Of a stretch of 64,000 bases of DNA, positions 1-9,887 are shown in pieces. A program made the translations under genes and the position numbers. Origin of the DNA: Achromobacter sp. HZ34 (GTDB lineage Bacteria > Pseudomonadota > Gammaproteobacteria > Burkholderiales > Burkholderiaceae_B); contig NZ_NJIX01000001.1 of the NCBI RefSeq assembly GCF_002209485.1, forward strand, positions 372,001 through 436,000. The letters are read 5' to 3'. Each line of letters begins with the position of its first letter. The first letter of the stretch is position 1. The notes under the pieces were generated by a model. That model saw only the letters and a list, made by a program, of their open reading frames with translations. It ran no database searches and had not been told where the DNA came from.

Positions 1-2
1 AG

Positions 3-391
3 GCGCGTTGGTGCGCCAGTGAAGCCTTCTACTGGCGCGCCTGGCAACGGGCGTCGCGCCGTGCGCCGGCGACGCTGAGCGCTTTCTATCTGTGGCTGCA
101 TCGATGCACCGGCATGACGACCCTGCGCGACGCAGTAATGCCGATGGCTGCGGCGTCGCGCAGCCAGGCTGAAATGATCTTGCGCCAAATCCATGGCCTG
201 CACAGTGAAGACTCCATAGACGGCAAGGTCGCCGGGCAGACCTCAGGCGGCAACCTGTCGCAGCTGGCTGCCGCAACGCGCACGTGGCGCAAGTCCTGGC
301 GCCGCCGCGCCAAGCGGCCCAGCGCGTATGCCTTGCCTTCGACCCTGGCGGCTTCGTCATCCAAGACCAACAAACCCGCCGGGAGCGCGCC

Positions 392-395
<4 letters not shown>
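3..395 (+). other. open frame entering from the left edge, unassigned
   Basis: The first 391 bases before the phosphatase gene hold a plus-strand frame open from base 3 to a TGA at 393-395. The translation is rich in Ala, Arg and Ser and shows no motif I can name. It might be the 3' tail of an upstream gene, but high GC makes open frames common by chance. The TGA overlaps the ATG of the next gene at 392 (ATGA-type overlap), which is the only argument for real coding. No promoter or RNA gene is evident in this stretch. Confidence 0.15.
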
Positions 396-1459
<1,064 letters not shown>

Positions 1460-1510
1460 AAGCAGGTGGCATTGACCCAATCCGCCCATACCCGGGCAAG
1501 GAGAGCAGTG

Positions 1511-3175
1511 ATGAAAGCAAGACTATGGCTAGGCGCGGCTTTGTTCGCCGCGGGCGGGCTTGCGGTGCAGGGCGGCGCCTATGCGCAGGCCCAAGGCAGT
1601 CAGGCTCAAGAAGGTACGCAGGCCCAAGGAAATCAAACCCAGGCGTCCGCCAGGAAGCCGAACATCCTGGTGATTTTCGGCGACGACATCGGCCAGGCGA
1701 ACATCAGTGCCTACACGATGGGCGTGGTGGGATACAAGACCCCCAACATCGACCGCATTGCCAGGGAAGGCACGATATTCACCGACTACTACGCGGAAAA
1801 CAGCTGCACGGCAGGACGTTCCAGCTTCATCACCGGACAATCGCCGATGCGTACCGGACTTTCCAAGGTCGGTATTCCCGGCGCCACGGTGGGGCTGCAA
1901 GACCGGGATATCACCATAGCGCAGGCGCTCAAGGCCGAAGGGTACGCTACCGCGCAGTTCGGCAAGAACCACCTGGGCGACCGCGACGAGTTCCTGCCAA
2001 CCAAGCATGGTTTCGACGAGTTCTTCGGCAATCTTTATCACCTCAACGCCGAAGAAGAGCCGGAACGGCCATTCTTTCCCAAGAATCCCACCGATCCCCT
2101 CATCAAGTCCTATATGCCGCGCGGCGTGATACGCGCCACCGCCGACGGCAAGATCGAGGATACCGGGGCCTTGACCAGCAAGCGCATGGAGACCATCGAT
2201 GACGAAACCGTGGGCGCCGCGCTGGACTACCTGGACAAGCATGGCAAGGGCGACAAACCCTTCTTCGTGTGGATGAACACCACCCGCATGCATATCTACA
2301 CGCACGTCAGGCCTGAATACCGGGGCAAGAGCGGCATGCCCGGCAACGAGTACGCCGACGGCATGTGGGAACACGACCAGGATGTCGGCAAGCTGCTGAA
2401 GAAACTGGATGACCTGGGCATCGCCGACAACACCATCGTCGTCTACTCCACCGACAACGGTCCGAACCAGTTCACCTGGCCCGACGCGGCGACGACCCCG
2501 TTCCGGAACGAGAAAGACTCCAACTGGGAAGGCGCGTTCCGGGTGCCGGCCATGATCCGCTGGCCAGGCCATATTCCGGCAGGCGCGGTCAAGAACGGCA
2601 TGGTCTCCGGCATGGACTGGTTTCCCACGTTGCTCGCCGCCTCGGGCGACGCCGGCGTCAAGGACCGCTTGCTCAAGGGCTGGACGCCGCAGGGCGCGAA
2701 CCAGAGCTACAAGGTTCATCTCGATGGGTATAACCAGCTGGATTACCTGACGGGCAAGACCGACAAGAGCGCGCGGGACCAGTTCTATTACTTCAACGAC
2801 GATGGCCTGCTGGTCGCTATGCGATATGAAGATTTCAAGATCGTGTTCTGCGAACAGAAGGCGCCAGGGGGCTTCGCGGTCTGGCAGGAACCTTTCGTCT
2901 GCCTGCGCGTGCCCAAGGTCTTCAACTTGCGCATGGATCCCTATGAGCGCGCGGACGTCGTCTCGGATCAGTACAACGACTGGCTGACCAAGAATGCCTA
3001 CCTGGCTTTCATCGGTACGGCCCTGGCGTCCGAGTTCCTGGAAACGTTCAAGGAATTCCCCCCCAGCCAGCGGCCCGCCACCTTCAGTACCGACCAGGCG
3101 CAGGAAGAGTTGAACAAGTTCCTGGAGAAGTACTACGCGGAGAAAGCCAGGAAGCTGGGCTCGCCTGGCAGCTGA
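1511..3175 (+). CDS. exported type I sulfatase (arylsulfatase family)
   Basis: A 554-residue sulfatase of the alkaline-phosphatase-like fold that would hydrolyse sulfate esters in the periplasm. The formylglycine motif C-T-A-G-R is at residues 99-103 (CxAxR form), the N-terminal metal-binding pair is D58-D59 in FGDDIG, and the second metal motif D315-N316 is in TDNGPN. A signal peptide ends near AYA about residue 25. It is followed by a Gln/Ala/Gly-rich spacer of about 20 residues before the fold starts at KPNILVIF. ATG 1511 is preceded by AGGAGA and starts the signal peptide. The active-site Cys must be oxidised to formylglycine by a maturase; none is encoded in this window. The family is secure, the substrate is not. 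Confidence 0.9.
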   Translation: MKARLWLGAALFAAGGLAVQGGAYAQAQGSQAQEGTQAQGNQTQASARKPNILVIFGDDIGQANISAYTMGVVGYKTPNIDRIAREGTIFTDYYAENSCTAGRSSFITGQSPMRTGLSKVGIPGATVGLQDRDITIAQALKAEGYATAQFGKNHLGDRDEFLPTKHGFDEFFGNLYHLNAEEEPERPFFPKNPTDPLIKSYMPRGVIRATADGKIEDTGALTSKRMETIDDETVGAALDYLDKHGKGDKPFFVWMNTTRMHIYTHVRPEYRGKSGMPGNEYADGMWEHDQDVGKLLKKLDDLGIADNTIVVYSTDNGPNQFTWPDAATTPFRNEKDSNWEGAFRVPAMIRWPGHIPAGAVKNGMVSGMDWFPTLLAASGDAGVKDRLLKGWTPQGANQSYKVHLDGYNQLDYLTGKTDKSARDQFYYFNDDGLLVAMRYEDFKIVFCEQKAPGGFAVWQEPFVCLRVPKVFNLRMDPYERADVVSDQYNDWLTKNAYLAFIGTALASEFLETFKEFPPSQRPATFSTDQAQEELNKFLEKYYAEKARKLGSPGS

Positions 3176-3190
3176 TTGGCCAATCTGGCG

Positions 3191-3219
3191 GCGGGCCGGT
3201 GGGCAGCAGACCGGCCCGC
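3191..3219 (+). terminator. GC-rich stem-loop between sulfatase and next gene
   Basis: GCGGGCCGGT (3191-3200) pairs perfectly with ACCGGCCCGC (3210-3219) around a 9-base loop, 15 bases after the sulfatase stop. There is no T-run, so it could be an intercistronic mRNA-stabilising hairpin rather than an intrinsic terminator. Confidence 0.4.
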
Positions 3220-3250
3220 TCCGCCGCATGATCCATTTCGAGGCCTGTTC

Positions 3251-5911
3251 ATGACGACATCGACGCGCATATTGCCGGGCGCTACCAAGGTTCGCGCCCG
3301 AGCCGGGGCGGCGGGCGCGCGCCTGTTCGCACCGGCCATCCTGATGGCGCTATCCGGCGGTGCCGCGTTGATGTTCCAGGTGCTGTGGATCAAGCAGCTG
3401 ACCTTGATCGTCGGCGTGGAGGTGCACGCCATTGCCGTGGCTGTCAGCGCTTTCTTTCTCGGCCTGGCGGCGGGCAGCGCCTGGCTCGGCCGCAAGGCGG
3501 ATCGCACCGCGCGTCCACTGCGGCTTTACGCAGGTATCGAGGCGGGGATCGCCGTACTCGCCGTCACGGTCACCCTGGCCTTGGCCCATGGGGCGGCGCT
3601 CTTTGCGCAAGTCGAACAACGGGCCGCGCTACTGGCGTGGCTGGCCGTCGTCGTCGCGGTGGGCGTGGCGCCTTTCCTGATGGGCGGCACCTTGCCCGTG
3701 CTGTTGCGGGCGGTGGGCGCGGGCCGGATCGGCCGCGCCGGCGCAACGCTTTACGCCGCGAATACCGCCGGCGCGATCGTCGGCGCGCTGCTGCCAGCCT
3801 TTCTCCTGATTCCCGCGCTGGGTGTGCAAGGCACCGCGTGGGCGGCCGCGTGCCTGAACCTGGCGGCAGCGCTGGGCGCCTGGACGCTGGACAGGCACAG
3901 GCTGATCGACATCCCGTCCGACCCTACGCACGCCCCGCTGCAGGCCAGGGGGGAGACGGCGCCAGGGCGCGTGGCGCGCGCAGGGCGCAAAACGGCAATG
4001 CCCGCGCCCATGACGGCCGCGGCGCAGGTCCACGCTAGCCGTGCCGATCCGGTGGCCAGGGTGGCCGTGCTTCTTTATGCCTGCGCGGGCGCCATCGCCA
4101 TGGGCTACGAAGTCCTGTGGTCGCAAATGGTGGTGCCCTTCATGAGCACGCGCGCTTTTGCGTTTTCCATCGTCCTGGCGGTGTACCTGGCGGGGCTGGC
4201 CATCGGTGCCGCCCTGTATGCGCGTTGGGAAACACGCGATCCCTGGCGTTCATTCGGCTTGTTGATCGCCGGCGCCGGCGTCGTCGCGCTGTTGGAGGCG
4301 GCGCTACTGGGCCGTTGGCTGATCGGCCTGCAGACCACGGCCGAAATGACGGTGCTCGCCTGGACCGGCAGCGGCCTGGCCGGCATGAGCGCCCGTTTCC
4401 TGGTGGCCGCGACGGCGGTGGTGCTGCTGCCCACGGTGTTGCTGGGCGCGGCGTTTCCCGCCGTCCTGCGGATAGCCGTGCCGGCCGACCGGCGCGGGCA
4501 AGGGGCCGGCCTGGTGCTGTGCGCCAACACCTTGGGCGGCATCGCGGGAACGGCGTTGACCGCCTTCGTGTTCCTGCCCGTGCTGGGCGCCGTACGCAGC
4601 CTGGCCTTGCTGGCGCTGCTGGCATGCGCGATCGGCATCGCGGCGGTCTGGCGGACGCGCGCCATGACGGGATCCGCTGCCGCACAGCCGCGGCGGGAGC
4701 GCCAGGCCATGCCTTGGGCGCGAGCGCTGGTGCTGGGGATGCTGGCGGTAACGCTGGTGGTGGGTCTATTCCTGCCCGCCGACCATCTGGCGCGCCTGTT
4801 GCCGGGCGCCCAAGGCGCGAATCTCGTGTTCTATGAGGAAAACCGCGGCGGGACCGTGGCGGTGGTCGAGCGGGGCGAGGGCGAGCGCCATTTTCGGCGG
4901 CTCTACATCCAGGGCGTGTCGAATTCCGGCGATGCCATGCCTTCCTTGCGCTACATGCGCCTGCAGGCCTTGCTGCCGCTGATCGTGCATGCCGGCGAAC
5001 CGCATTCGGCATTGGTCATCGGGTACGGCACGGGAATCACGGCCGGCGCCTTGTCGCGCTATCCCGCGCTGGAGCGCAGGGTGGTTGCCGAGTTGCTGCC
5101 CGCCGTGCTGCATGCCGGGCCGCGCTTCGCCGGTACCTATGGCGCCGCCACCGACCCCGGCCTGGATCGGCGGCTGCGCGACGGTCGCCGCGAATTGCTG
5201 GCGAGCGGCGAGCATTACGACCTGATCACGCTGGAGCCGCCGCCACCGTCGGCGGCCGGTGTCGTCAATCTGTATTCCCGGGATTTCTATCGACTGGCGG
5301 CGGGGCGCCTGAACGACAAGGGCATCGTGGCGCAGTGGTTGCCTTTGCCCACGCAGAACATCGACGACACGCGGGCGCTGGTGGCCAGCTTCATTGCCGT
5401 CTTCCCGCACGCGACGCTGTGGACCACGGAGCTGCACGAGATGCTGCTGGTGGGTTCCCTGCAGGACATGCCCCTCGATGCGGACCGCATCGCGGCGCGC
5501 TTGCGGATTCCGGCTGTGCGTACCGCGCTTGCCGAGGTCGGCGTCATGTCTCCCGGCGCGCTGCTGGCCACCTGGGTGACTGACCGCGCGGGCCTGGCGC
5601 GCTTCGCCGGCACGACGCCCGCCGTGACGGATGATCGGCCCGCCATCGAATACGCCACCTGGGTGCGTCCGCGCGAGCTGACCCGCACGCTGCCAGCCTT
5701 GCTGGACCTGCGCACCGCAGCGCCCGTGGCGGCATCCGACCAGGCTTTGCTGGCCGACATGGCACGAGAGCGCGGCGCCCTGGATCTGTTCTACACCAGC
5801 GCACTGGCTGCCTACGACGGCGACCGCGGCGCCTGGGCCAGGAACGCGCCGGCCCTGGCCCGCCTGTCGCGCGACAACCCGTACCTGCGCTGGTTCATGG
5901 GTGGTGAATAG
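3251..5911 (+). CDS. fused membrane protein/spermidine-synthase-like protein
   Basis: An 886-residue polytopic protein. The first ~500 residues form two related hydrophobic halves, each opening with a similar motif (QVLWIKQL, then YEVLWSQM), joined by a hydrophilic loop at about residues 220-270. The C-terminal ~350 residues resemble the Rossmann-type domain of spermidine synthases, with an S-adenosyl-type nucleotide motif VIGYGTG and a later LITLEPPPPS segment. This matches the fused MFS/spermidine synthase proteins found in many proteobacteria, whose reaction is generally not established. The start at ATG 3251 begins shortly before the first membrane helix; the ribosome site is weak. It follows the sulfatase by 75 bases with a stem-loop between, so the three genes may form one unit. 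Residue identity in the aminopropyl-acceptor site cannot be judged by eye, so true spermidine synthesis is uncertain. Confidence 0.8.
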   Translation: MTTSTRILPGATKVRARAGAAGARLFAPAILMALSGGAALMFQVLWIKQLTLIVGVEVHAIAVAVSAFFLGLAAGSAWLGRKADRTARPLRLYAGIEAGIAVLAVTVTLALAHGAALFAQVEQRAALLAWLAVVVAVGVAPFLMGGTLPVLLRAVGAGRIGRAGATLYAANTAGAIVGALLPAFLLIPALGVQGTAWAAACLNLAAALGAWTLDRHRLIDIPSDPTHAPLQARGETAPGRVARAGRKTAMPAPMTAAAQVHASRADPVARVAVLLYACAGAIAMGYEVLWSQMVVPFMSTRAFAFSIVLAVYLAGLAIGAALYARWETRDPWRSFGLLIAGAGVVALLEAALLGRWLIGLQTTAEMTVLAWTGSGLAGMSARFLVAATAVVLLPTVLLGAAFPAVLRIAVPADRRGQGAGLVLCANTLGGIAGTALTAFVFLPVLGAVRSLALLALLACAIGIAAVWRTRAMTGSAAAQPRRERQAMPWARALVLGMLAVTLVVGLFLPADHLARLLPGAQGANLVFYEENRGGTVAVVERGEGERHFRRLYIQGVSNSGDAMPSLRYMRLQALLPLIVHAGEPHSALVIGYGTGITAGALSRYPALERRVVAELLPAVLHAGPRFAGTYGAATDPGLDRRLRDGRRELLASGEHYDLITLEPPPPSAAGVVNLYSRDFYRLAAGRLNDKGIVAQWLPLPTQNIDDTRALVASFIAVFPHATLWTTELHEMLLVGSLQDMPLDADRIAARLRIPAVRTALAEVGVMSPGALLATWVTDRAGLARFAGTTPAVTDDRPAIEYATWVRPRELTRTLPALLDLRTAAPVAASDQALLADMARERGALDLFYTSALAAYDGDRGAWARNAPALARLSRDNPYLRWFMGGE

Positions 5912-5971
5912 CCGGTTGGCCGGACGTGTGGCGACGCCGCCATGAGGTCGTCCGTTTGCGTCCTGATTTTA

Positions 5972-5989
5972 TGTATGCAAAAATATACA
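5972..5989 (+). promoter_or_regulatory. inverted repeat, putative GntR-family operator
   Basis: TGTATgcaaaaatATACA is an inverted repeat in an AT-rich patch just upstream of the GntR gene (ATG 6010). FCD-type GntR regulators commonly bind TGTATACA-like sequences, so autoregulation is a reasonable inference. Not proven by the sequence. Confidence 0.45.
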
Positions 5990-6009
5990 AAAATAAGGAC
6001 GAGACAGAT

Positions 6010-6642
6010 ATGCCCATTACGAAGGCGAATTCGCAGTCGCATGCCGCCTATAACGAGATCAAGCGCCGCATCCTGGCCGGATTGTTCGGGCCGGACGCCC
6101 GCCTGCGCGAGATCGAGGTGGCCAATCTGCTGGAGATGGGGCGCACGCCCGTGCGGGAAGCGCTCAAGCGTATCCAGGACGAAGGCCTGATCACCCATGA
6201 GCCGGGCCGCGGCATGGTCGTGACGACCATGGACCAGCAGGAGGTCGGGGAGCTATATGCGATGCGCCGTGTGCTGGAAGGCAGCGCGGCCGAATTCGCC
6301 GCCCGCCACGCATCCGACGCGGAAATCGACAATATGCAGGCCATCCTGGACGATGGCGACGGCGGCGATCCCGTGGCGCATAACCTGCGTTTCCACCAGG
6401 CCGTGTACAGCGCCGCCCACAATCGCTACCTGATCCGGTCGCTGCATTCGCTCACCGAGACCACCTATCTGCTGGGACGCAGCACGCTCAGTACGCCGAC
6501 CCGCGCGGCCAGGTCCCATACCGAACACCTGGCCATCGTCGCGGCCATACGCGCACGCGACCCGCGCGCGGCACAAGACGCCGCTCAACAACATATTCAT
6601 CAGGCCCTGCTGGAACGTTTGAAGATGCTGCGCCAGGGATGA
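6010..6642 (+). CDS. GntR-family regulator, FCD subfamily
   Basis: A 210-residue transcription factor. The N-terminal winged helix-turn-helix carries the GntR signature (YNEIKRRILAGLF, then MGRTPVREALKRIQDEGLI) and the C-terminal helical FCD effector domain follows from about residue 80 (ELYAMRRVLEGSAAEFAARH). ATG 6010 is chosen because AAGGACGAG lies just upstream and the in-frame ATG at 5971 falls inside the putative operator. It heads a run of same-strand genes (two Bug receptors, a dehydrogenase, an amidohydrolase) and most likely controls them in response to a carboxylate metabolite. Confidence 0.9.
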   Translation: MPITKANSQSHAAYNEIKRRILAGLFGPDARLREIEVANLLEMGRTPVREALKRIQDEGLITHEPGRGMVVTTMDQQEVGELYAMRRVLEGSAAEFAARHASDAEIDNMQAILDDGDGGDPVAHNLRFHQAVYSAAHNRYLIRSLHSLTETTYLLGRSTLSTPTRAARSHTEHLAIVAAIRARDPRAAQDAAQQHIHQALLERLKMLRQG

Positions 6643-6670
6643 GCGCTACATAAATACGGAGACACGAACA

Positions 6671-7672
6671 ATGCTGAAATCGAATTTGCCACGCCGGCGT
6701 GTGATGGCGGGACTGGCCGGGCTGACCCTCGGCATACCGCTGCTGGCCGCGATGGCGCCGGCACAGGCGGCCGACGACTATCCCAGCCATCCAATCACGC
6801 TGGTCGTGCCTTTCGCGGCCGGTGGCGGTACCGACAGCATCGCCCGTGACCTGGCGCGCACCCTGGCTGACCGCCTGGGCCGCTCGGTGGTGGTGGAGAA
6901 CCGCGGCGGCGGCGGTGGCGCCATCGGCGCCGGCATGGTCGCGAACGCGCGGCCCGACGGCTACACGCTGTTGTTCGCTACTTCCACCTTGGTCACCAAC
7001 GCGGCGGCCGGCGTGGCCACCAATTACGACGTGCAGAAATCCTTCGCGCCCATCGCGCTGCTGGGCCGTGGCCCGCTGCTGGTCGTGGCGGCGAAGAACC
7101 TGCATTTGAAGAGCATTGCCGACCTGCGCCAACGGGCCTCCCAGCCGGACGGCGATCTCAACTTCTGCTCGGCGGGCAACGGCAGCATCAACCATCTGTC
7201 GGGCGAATTGTTCAAGCAGAAGACCGACACCCACATGACCCACGTTCCCTACAAGGGCAGCGGTCCGGCCACGGTCGATCTGCTGGCTGGCCGTGTCCAG
7301 GTGTTCTTCTCGACCGTGCCGACCATCCTGCCGCAGGTCAAGGATCATCGTGTGGACCTGCTGGCGGTGACCAGCAAGACGCGCTCGCCGCTGTTCCCCG
7401 ACGTGCCTACGGTGGAAGAGGCCGGCGTGCCCGATTTCGATATCTCGACGTGGTGGGCCGTGCTGGCGCCGGCCGGCACGCCGCAGGCCATCATCGACAA
7501 GCTGAACAAGGATGTGAACGCCGCGGCTGCCGACAAGCTGGTGGCCCAACGCCTGAAGGATGAGGGCGCCGAAGCCTTCAGCGGCCCGCCGGAAGCATTG
7601 GCCAAGACCCTGGACAGTGAACTGAAGGTGTGGCGCGGCGTGGTGCAAAAAGGCGGCATCAAGATGGATTGA
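6671..7672 (+). CDS. Bug (TctC) family periplasmic solute receptor
   Basis: A 333-residue extracytoplasmic receptor of the tripartite tricarboxylate transporter family. It has a signal peptide with an RRR pair and cleavage near AQAADD, then the family pattern YPSHPITLVVPFAAGG, a VENRGGGGGAIGA loop, the ADGYTLL-type turn (here PDGYTLL) and HVPYKGSGP. These loops form the carboxylate-binding site in known Bug proteins. ATG 6671 has CGGAGA upstream and sits 28 bases after the GntR gene. No TctA or TctB membrane subunit is nearby, so it either shares a transporter encoded elsewhere or acts as a sensor. Ligand unknown. Confidence 0.93.
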   Translation: MLKSNLPRRRVMAGLAGLTLGIPLLAAMAPAQAADDYPSHPITLVVPFAAGGGTDSIARDLARTLADRLGRSVVVENRGGGGGAIGAGMVANARPDGYTLLFATSTLVTNAAAGVATNYDVQKSFAPIALLGRGPLLVVAAKNLHLKSIADLRQRASQPDGDLNFCSAGNGSINHLSGELFKQKTDTHMTHVPYKGSGPATVDLLAGRVQVFFSTVPTILPQVKDHRVDLLAVTSKTRSPLFPDVPTVEEAGVPDFDISTWWAVLAPAGTPQAIIDKLNKDVNAAAADKLVAQRLKDEGAEAFSGPPEALAKTLDSELKVWRGVVQKGGIKMD

Positions 7673-7677
7673 AGGCT

Positions 7678-7709
7678 GGACATCCGGACGCAGCGCCGTC
7701 CGGATGTCC
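7678..7709 (+). promoter_or_regulatory. strong intercistronic stem-loop
   Basis: GGACATCCGGAC (7678-7689) pairs perfectly over 12 bp with GTCCGGATGTCC (7698-7709) around an 8-base loop, five bases after the first Bug stop codon. It is not followed by a T-run. Such a hairpin could protect the receptor mRNA from 3' exonucleases, raising its level over downstream genes, or act as a partial terminator. Confidence 0.55.
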
Positions 7710-7793
7710 GCGTGTGTTGGTTAACGAGAGTCAATAGCAAGTCGAAGCTTGAATAGCTGCGCGAATCGGAAGCACGCAGCGAGGAGACCCCCT

Positions 7794-8798
7794 ATGCAAG
7801 ATAATCAGACCACCGGCGTGACGCGCCGAACCTTCGTCAAGGCCGCGGCCGCCGGCTGCGCCGTGGCCTTGGGCGGCCGTGCCTGGGCGGCAGGTGATGC
7901 CTACCCCAGCAAGCCGATCACCCTGGTCGTACCGTACGCGCCCGGCGGGCAGGGCGATGTGTTCGCCCGTGTCCTGGCCGAACGCCTGGGCACGGAAAAG
8001 AAGTGGAACGTCATTGTCGAGAACCGCGCGGGTGCTTCCGGCGCGGTGGGATCGCGCGTGGTGCTGCGTGCCCCCGCCGATGGCTACACCCTGCTGCTGG
8101 GCCAGACCGGTGAGATCGCGGTCAACCAGTTCGCCTCCAAGACCCTGGGCTACGATCCGCTGAAGGAATTCGAGCCCATCATTCTGATCGGCGATTCGCC
8201 CCTGGTGCTGGCAGTGCCGGAGAAGTCGCCCTATGCCGACCTGCAGGCCCTGATCACCGCTGCGCGCGCCAAGCCCGATGCCTTGGCTTATGCATCGTCC
8301 GGCACGGCGACGCCAGGCCACCTGGCGGCCGCCGCGCTGGCCCTGGGCACCAAGACCCGCATGGTACATGCGCCTTACAAGGGCGCCGGCCAGGCGATGT
8401 CGGACCTGCTGGGCGGCCACGTCGATTTCTTCTTCTCCAGCGCGTCGGCGGTGATGCCGCATGTGAACTCCGGCCGCTTGCGGGCCCTGGCGGTGTCGTC
8501 GCGCGAACGCCTGCAGGTCTTGCCCAATGTGCCGACGGTGGCGGAAGTGGTGCTGCCGGATTTCCAGTTCAGCTTGTGGGGCGGCATGTTCGCACCGGCC
8601 GCCACGCCCAAGGCGGTGGTCGAGCAGATCAATGCCACCTTGAACGCGATCCTGGCCGAACAACAGGTGAAGGCGCGTTTCGAGGCCGATGGCGCCGCGG
8701 TGCGGCCCAACACGGTCGCGGAGTTCAATCAGTTCGTGCACAGCGAGGCGGCCAAGTACCAGAAACTGGTGCAGGTCACGGGCATCCAGGTAGAGTAA
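7794..8798 (+). CDS. Bug (TctC) family periplasmic solute receptor, Tat-type signal
   Basis: A 334-residue Bug receptor. Its N-terminus has TRRTFVKAAAAG, a good twin-arginine (Tat) motif, which is unusual compared with the Sec-type signals of the other receptors here. The mature part shows YPSKPITLVVPYAPGG, VENRAGASGAVG, ADGYTLLLG and HAPYKGAGQ. ATG 7794 is favoured over an upstream in-frame ATG at 7749 because GAGGAGACC is correctly spaced and the Tat motif then lies near the N-terminus. It is the second receptor in the same operon, after the stem-loop at 7678-7709, and is only distantly similar to the first, so the two may differ in ligand. Confidence 0.9.
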   Translation: MQDNQTTGVTRRTFVKAAAAGCAVALGGRAWAAGDAYPSKPITLVVPYAPGGQGDVFARVLAERLGTEKKWNVIVENRAGASGAVGSRVVLRAPADGYTLLLGQTGEIAVNQFASKTLGYDPLKEFEPIILIGDSPLVLAVPEKSPYADLQALITAARAKPDALAYASSGTATPGHLAAAALALGTKTRMVHAPYKGAGQAMSDLLGGHVDFFFSSASAVMPHVNSGRLRALAVSSRERLQVLPNVPTVAEVVLPDFQFSLWGGMFAPAATPKAVVEQINATLNAILAEQQVKARFEADGAAVRPNTVAEFNQFVHSEAAKYQKLVQVTGIQVE

Positions 8799-8828
8799 AA
8801 CCGTAACTCAATAACGCAAGGATTCATC

Positions 8829-9887
8829 ATGAAGATAGTGGTTATTCCCGGTGATGGCATCGGCCCCGAAACCGTAGCGGTCGCCGTCGACGTACTCAAG
8901 GCTGCTTCGCAGCGCTTCGGCCTGGGCCTGGTGTTCGAGCATGACATCGCCGGTCATGAGAGCCTGACAAAACATGGCGCCACGGTAACGCCGGCCTTGC
9001 TGGACAAGGTCAAGGCGGCCGACGGCCTGCTGCTGGGCCCCATGGCGACGTACGACTTCAAGGACGAGGCCAAGGGCGAGATCAACCCGTCCAAGTTCTT
9101 CCGCAAGGAACTGGACCTGCACGCCAATATCCGGCCGGCGCGCACGTATCCCGGCATGAAGCCGCGCCTGGGCGAGTTCGACCTGGTGGTGGTGCGTGAG
9201 AACACCGAAGGCTTCTACGCCGATCGCAACATCGAATCGGGCAACAGCGAAATGCTGATCACCCCGGATGTGGTGGTGTCGCTGCGCCGCATCACGCGCT
9301 TCTGCTGCGAACGCATCGCGCGCTCGGCCTTCGAACTTGCCATGACGCGCAAGAAGCACGTCACCATCGTGCACAAGGCCAATGTGCTCAAGCGCGGCGA
9401 TGGCATGTTCATCGACGTCTGCCACGAAGTGGGCAAGGAGTTTCCGGAAGTGGTCGTGGACGACGTCATCGTCGACGCCATGATGGCCCACGTGGTGCGC
9501 GCGCCGCAGCGTTACGACGTCATCGTCACCACCAATATGTTCGGCGACATCCTGTCTGACCTGACCGCGGAAATGTCGGGCAGCCTGGGCTTGGGTGGGT
9601 CCTTGAACGCGGGCCTGCAGTACGCCATGGGCCAGGCCGCGCACGGCTCGGCGCCGGATATCGCGGGCCAGGATGTGGCCAATCCGATCTCCCAGGTGCT
9701 GTCCGCCGCCATGCTGCTGAACTGGCATGGCCAGCGCAAGAACGACAGCAAGTTCATCGAGGCCGCTGCTGCCATCGAGCAGGCCATTGCCGGCAGCATC
9801 GCCGCGCAGGATTGCACGCGTGACGTCGGTGGCAAGCTGGGCACGCGCGATTCCGGCGCCGCCATGGTCAAGCTGGTGGCCGCGTAA
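8829..9887 (+). CDS. isocitrate/isopropylmalate dehydrogenase-family enzyme
   Basis: A 352-residue NAD(P)-dependent decarboxylating dehydrogenase of 2-hydroxyacids. Motifs include the N-terminal VVIPGDGIGPE, substrate-binding RENTEGFYADR, KANVLKRGDGMF and the metal/cofactor region TNMFGDILSDLTAEMSGSLG followed by HGSAPDIAGQ. The length fits the isopropylmalate/tartrate dehydrogenase branch. Its place between Bug receptors and an amidohydrolase, with no leu genes, argues for a catabolic hydroxyacid substrate rather than leucine synthesis. The stop codon overlaps the ATG of the next gene (TAATG), suggesting translational coupling. Confidence 0.9.
   Translation: MKIVVIPGDGIGPETVAVAVDVLKAASQRFGLGLVFEHDIAGHESLTKHGATVTPALLDKVKAADGLLLGPMATYDFKDEAKGEINPSKFFRKELDLHANIRPARTYPGMKPRLGEFDLVVVRENTEGFYADRNIESGNSEMLITPDVVVSLRRITRFCCERIARSAFELAMTRKKHVTIVHKANVLKRGDGMFIDVCHEVGKEFPEVVVDDVIVDAMMAHVVRAPQRYDVIVTTNMFGDILSDLTAEMSGSLGLGGSLNAGLQYAMGQAAHGSAPDIAGQDVANPISQVLSAAMLLNWHGQRKNDSKFIEAAAAIEQAIAGSIAAQDCTRDVGGKLGTRDSGAAMVKLVAA

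Noticed and set aside
3251-5911. speE assignment as a genuine spermidine synthase
   Set aside because: The synthase-like domain is fused to a large membrane part and its substrate residues cannot be confirmed by eye; the function of this fused family is generally unproven.
8829-9887. leuB (leucine biosynthesis) assignment
   Set aside because: Family match only; no leuA, leuC or leuD nearby and the operon context is catabolic, so no gene symbol is given.
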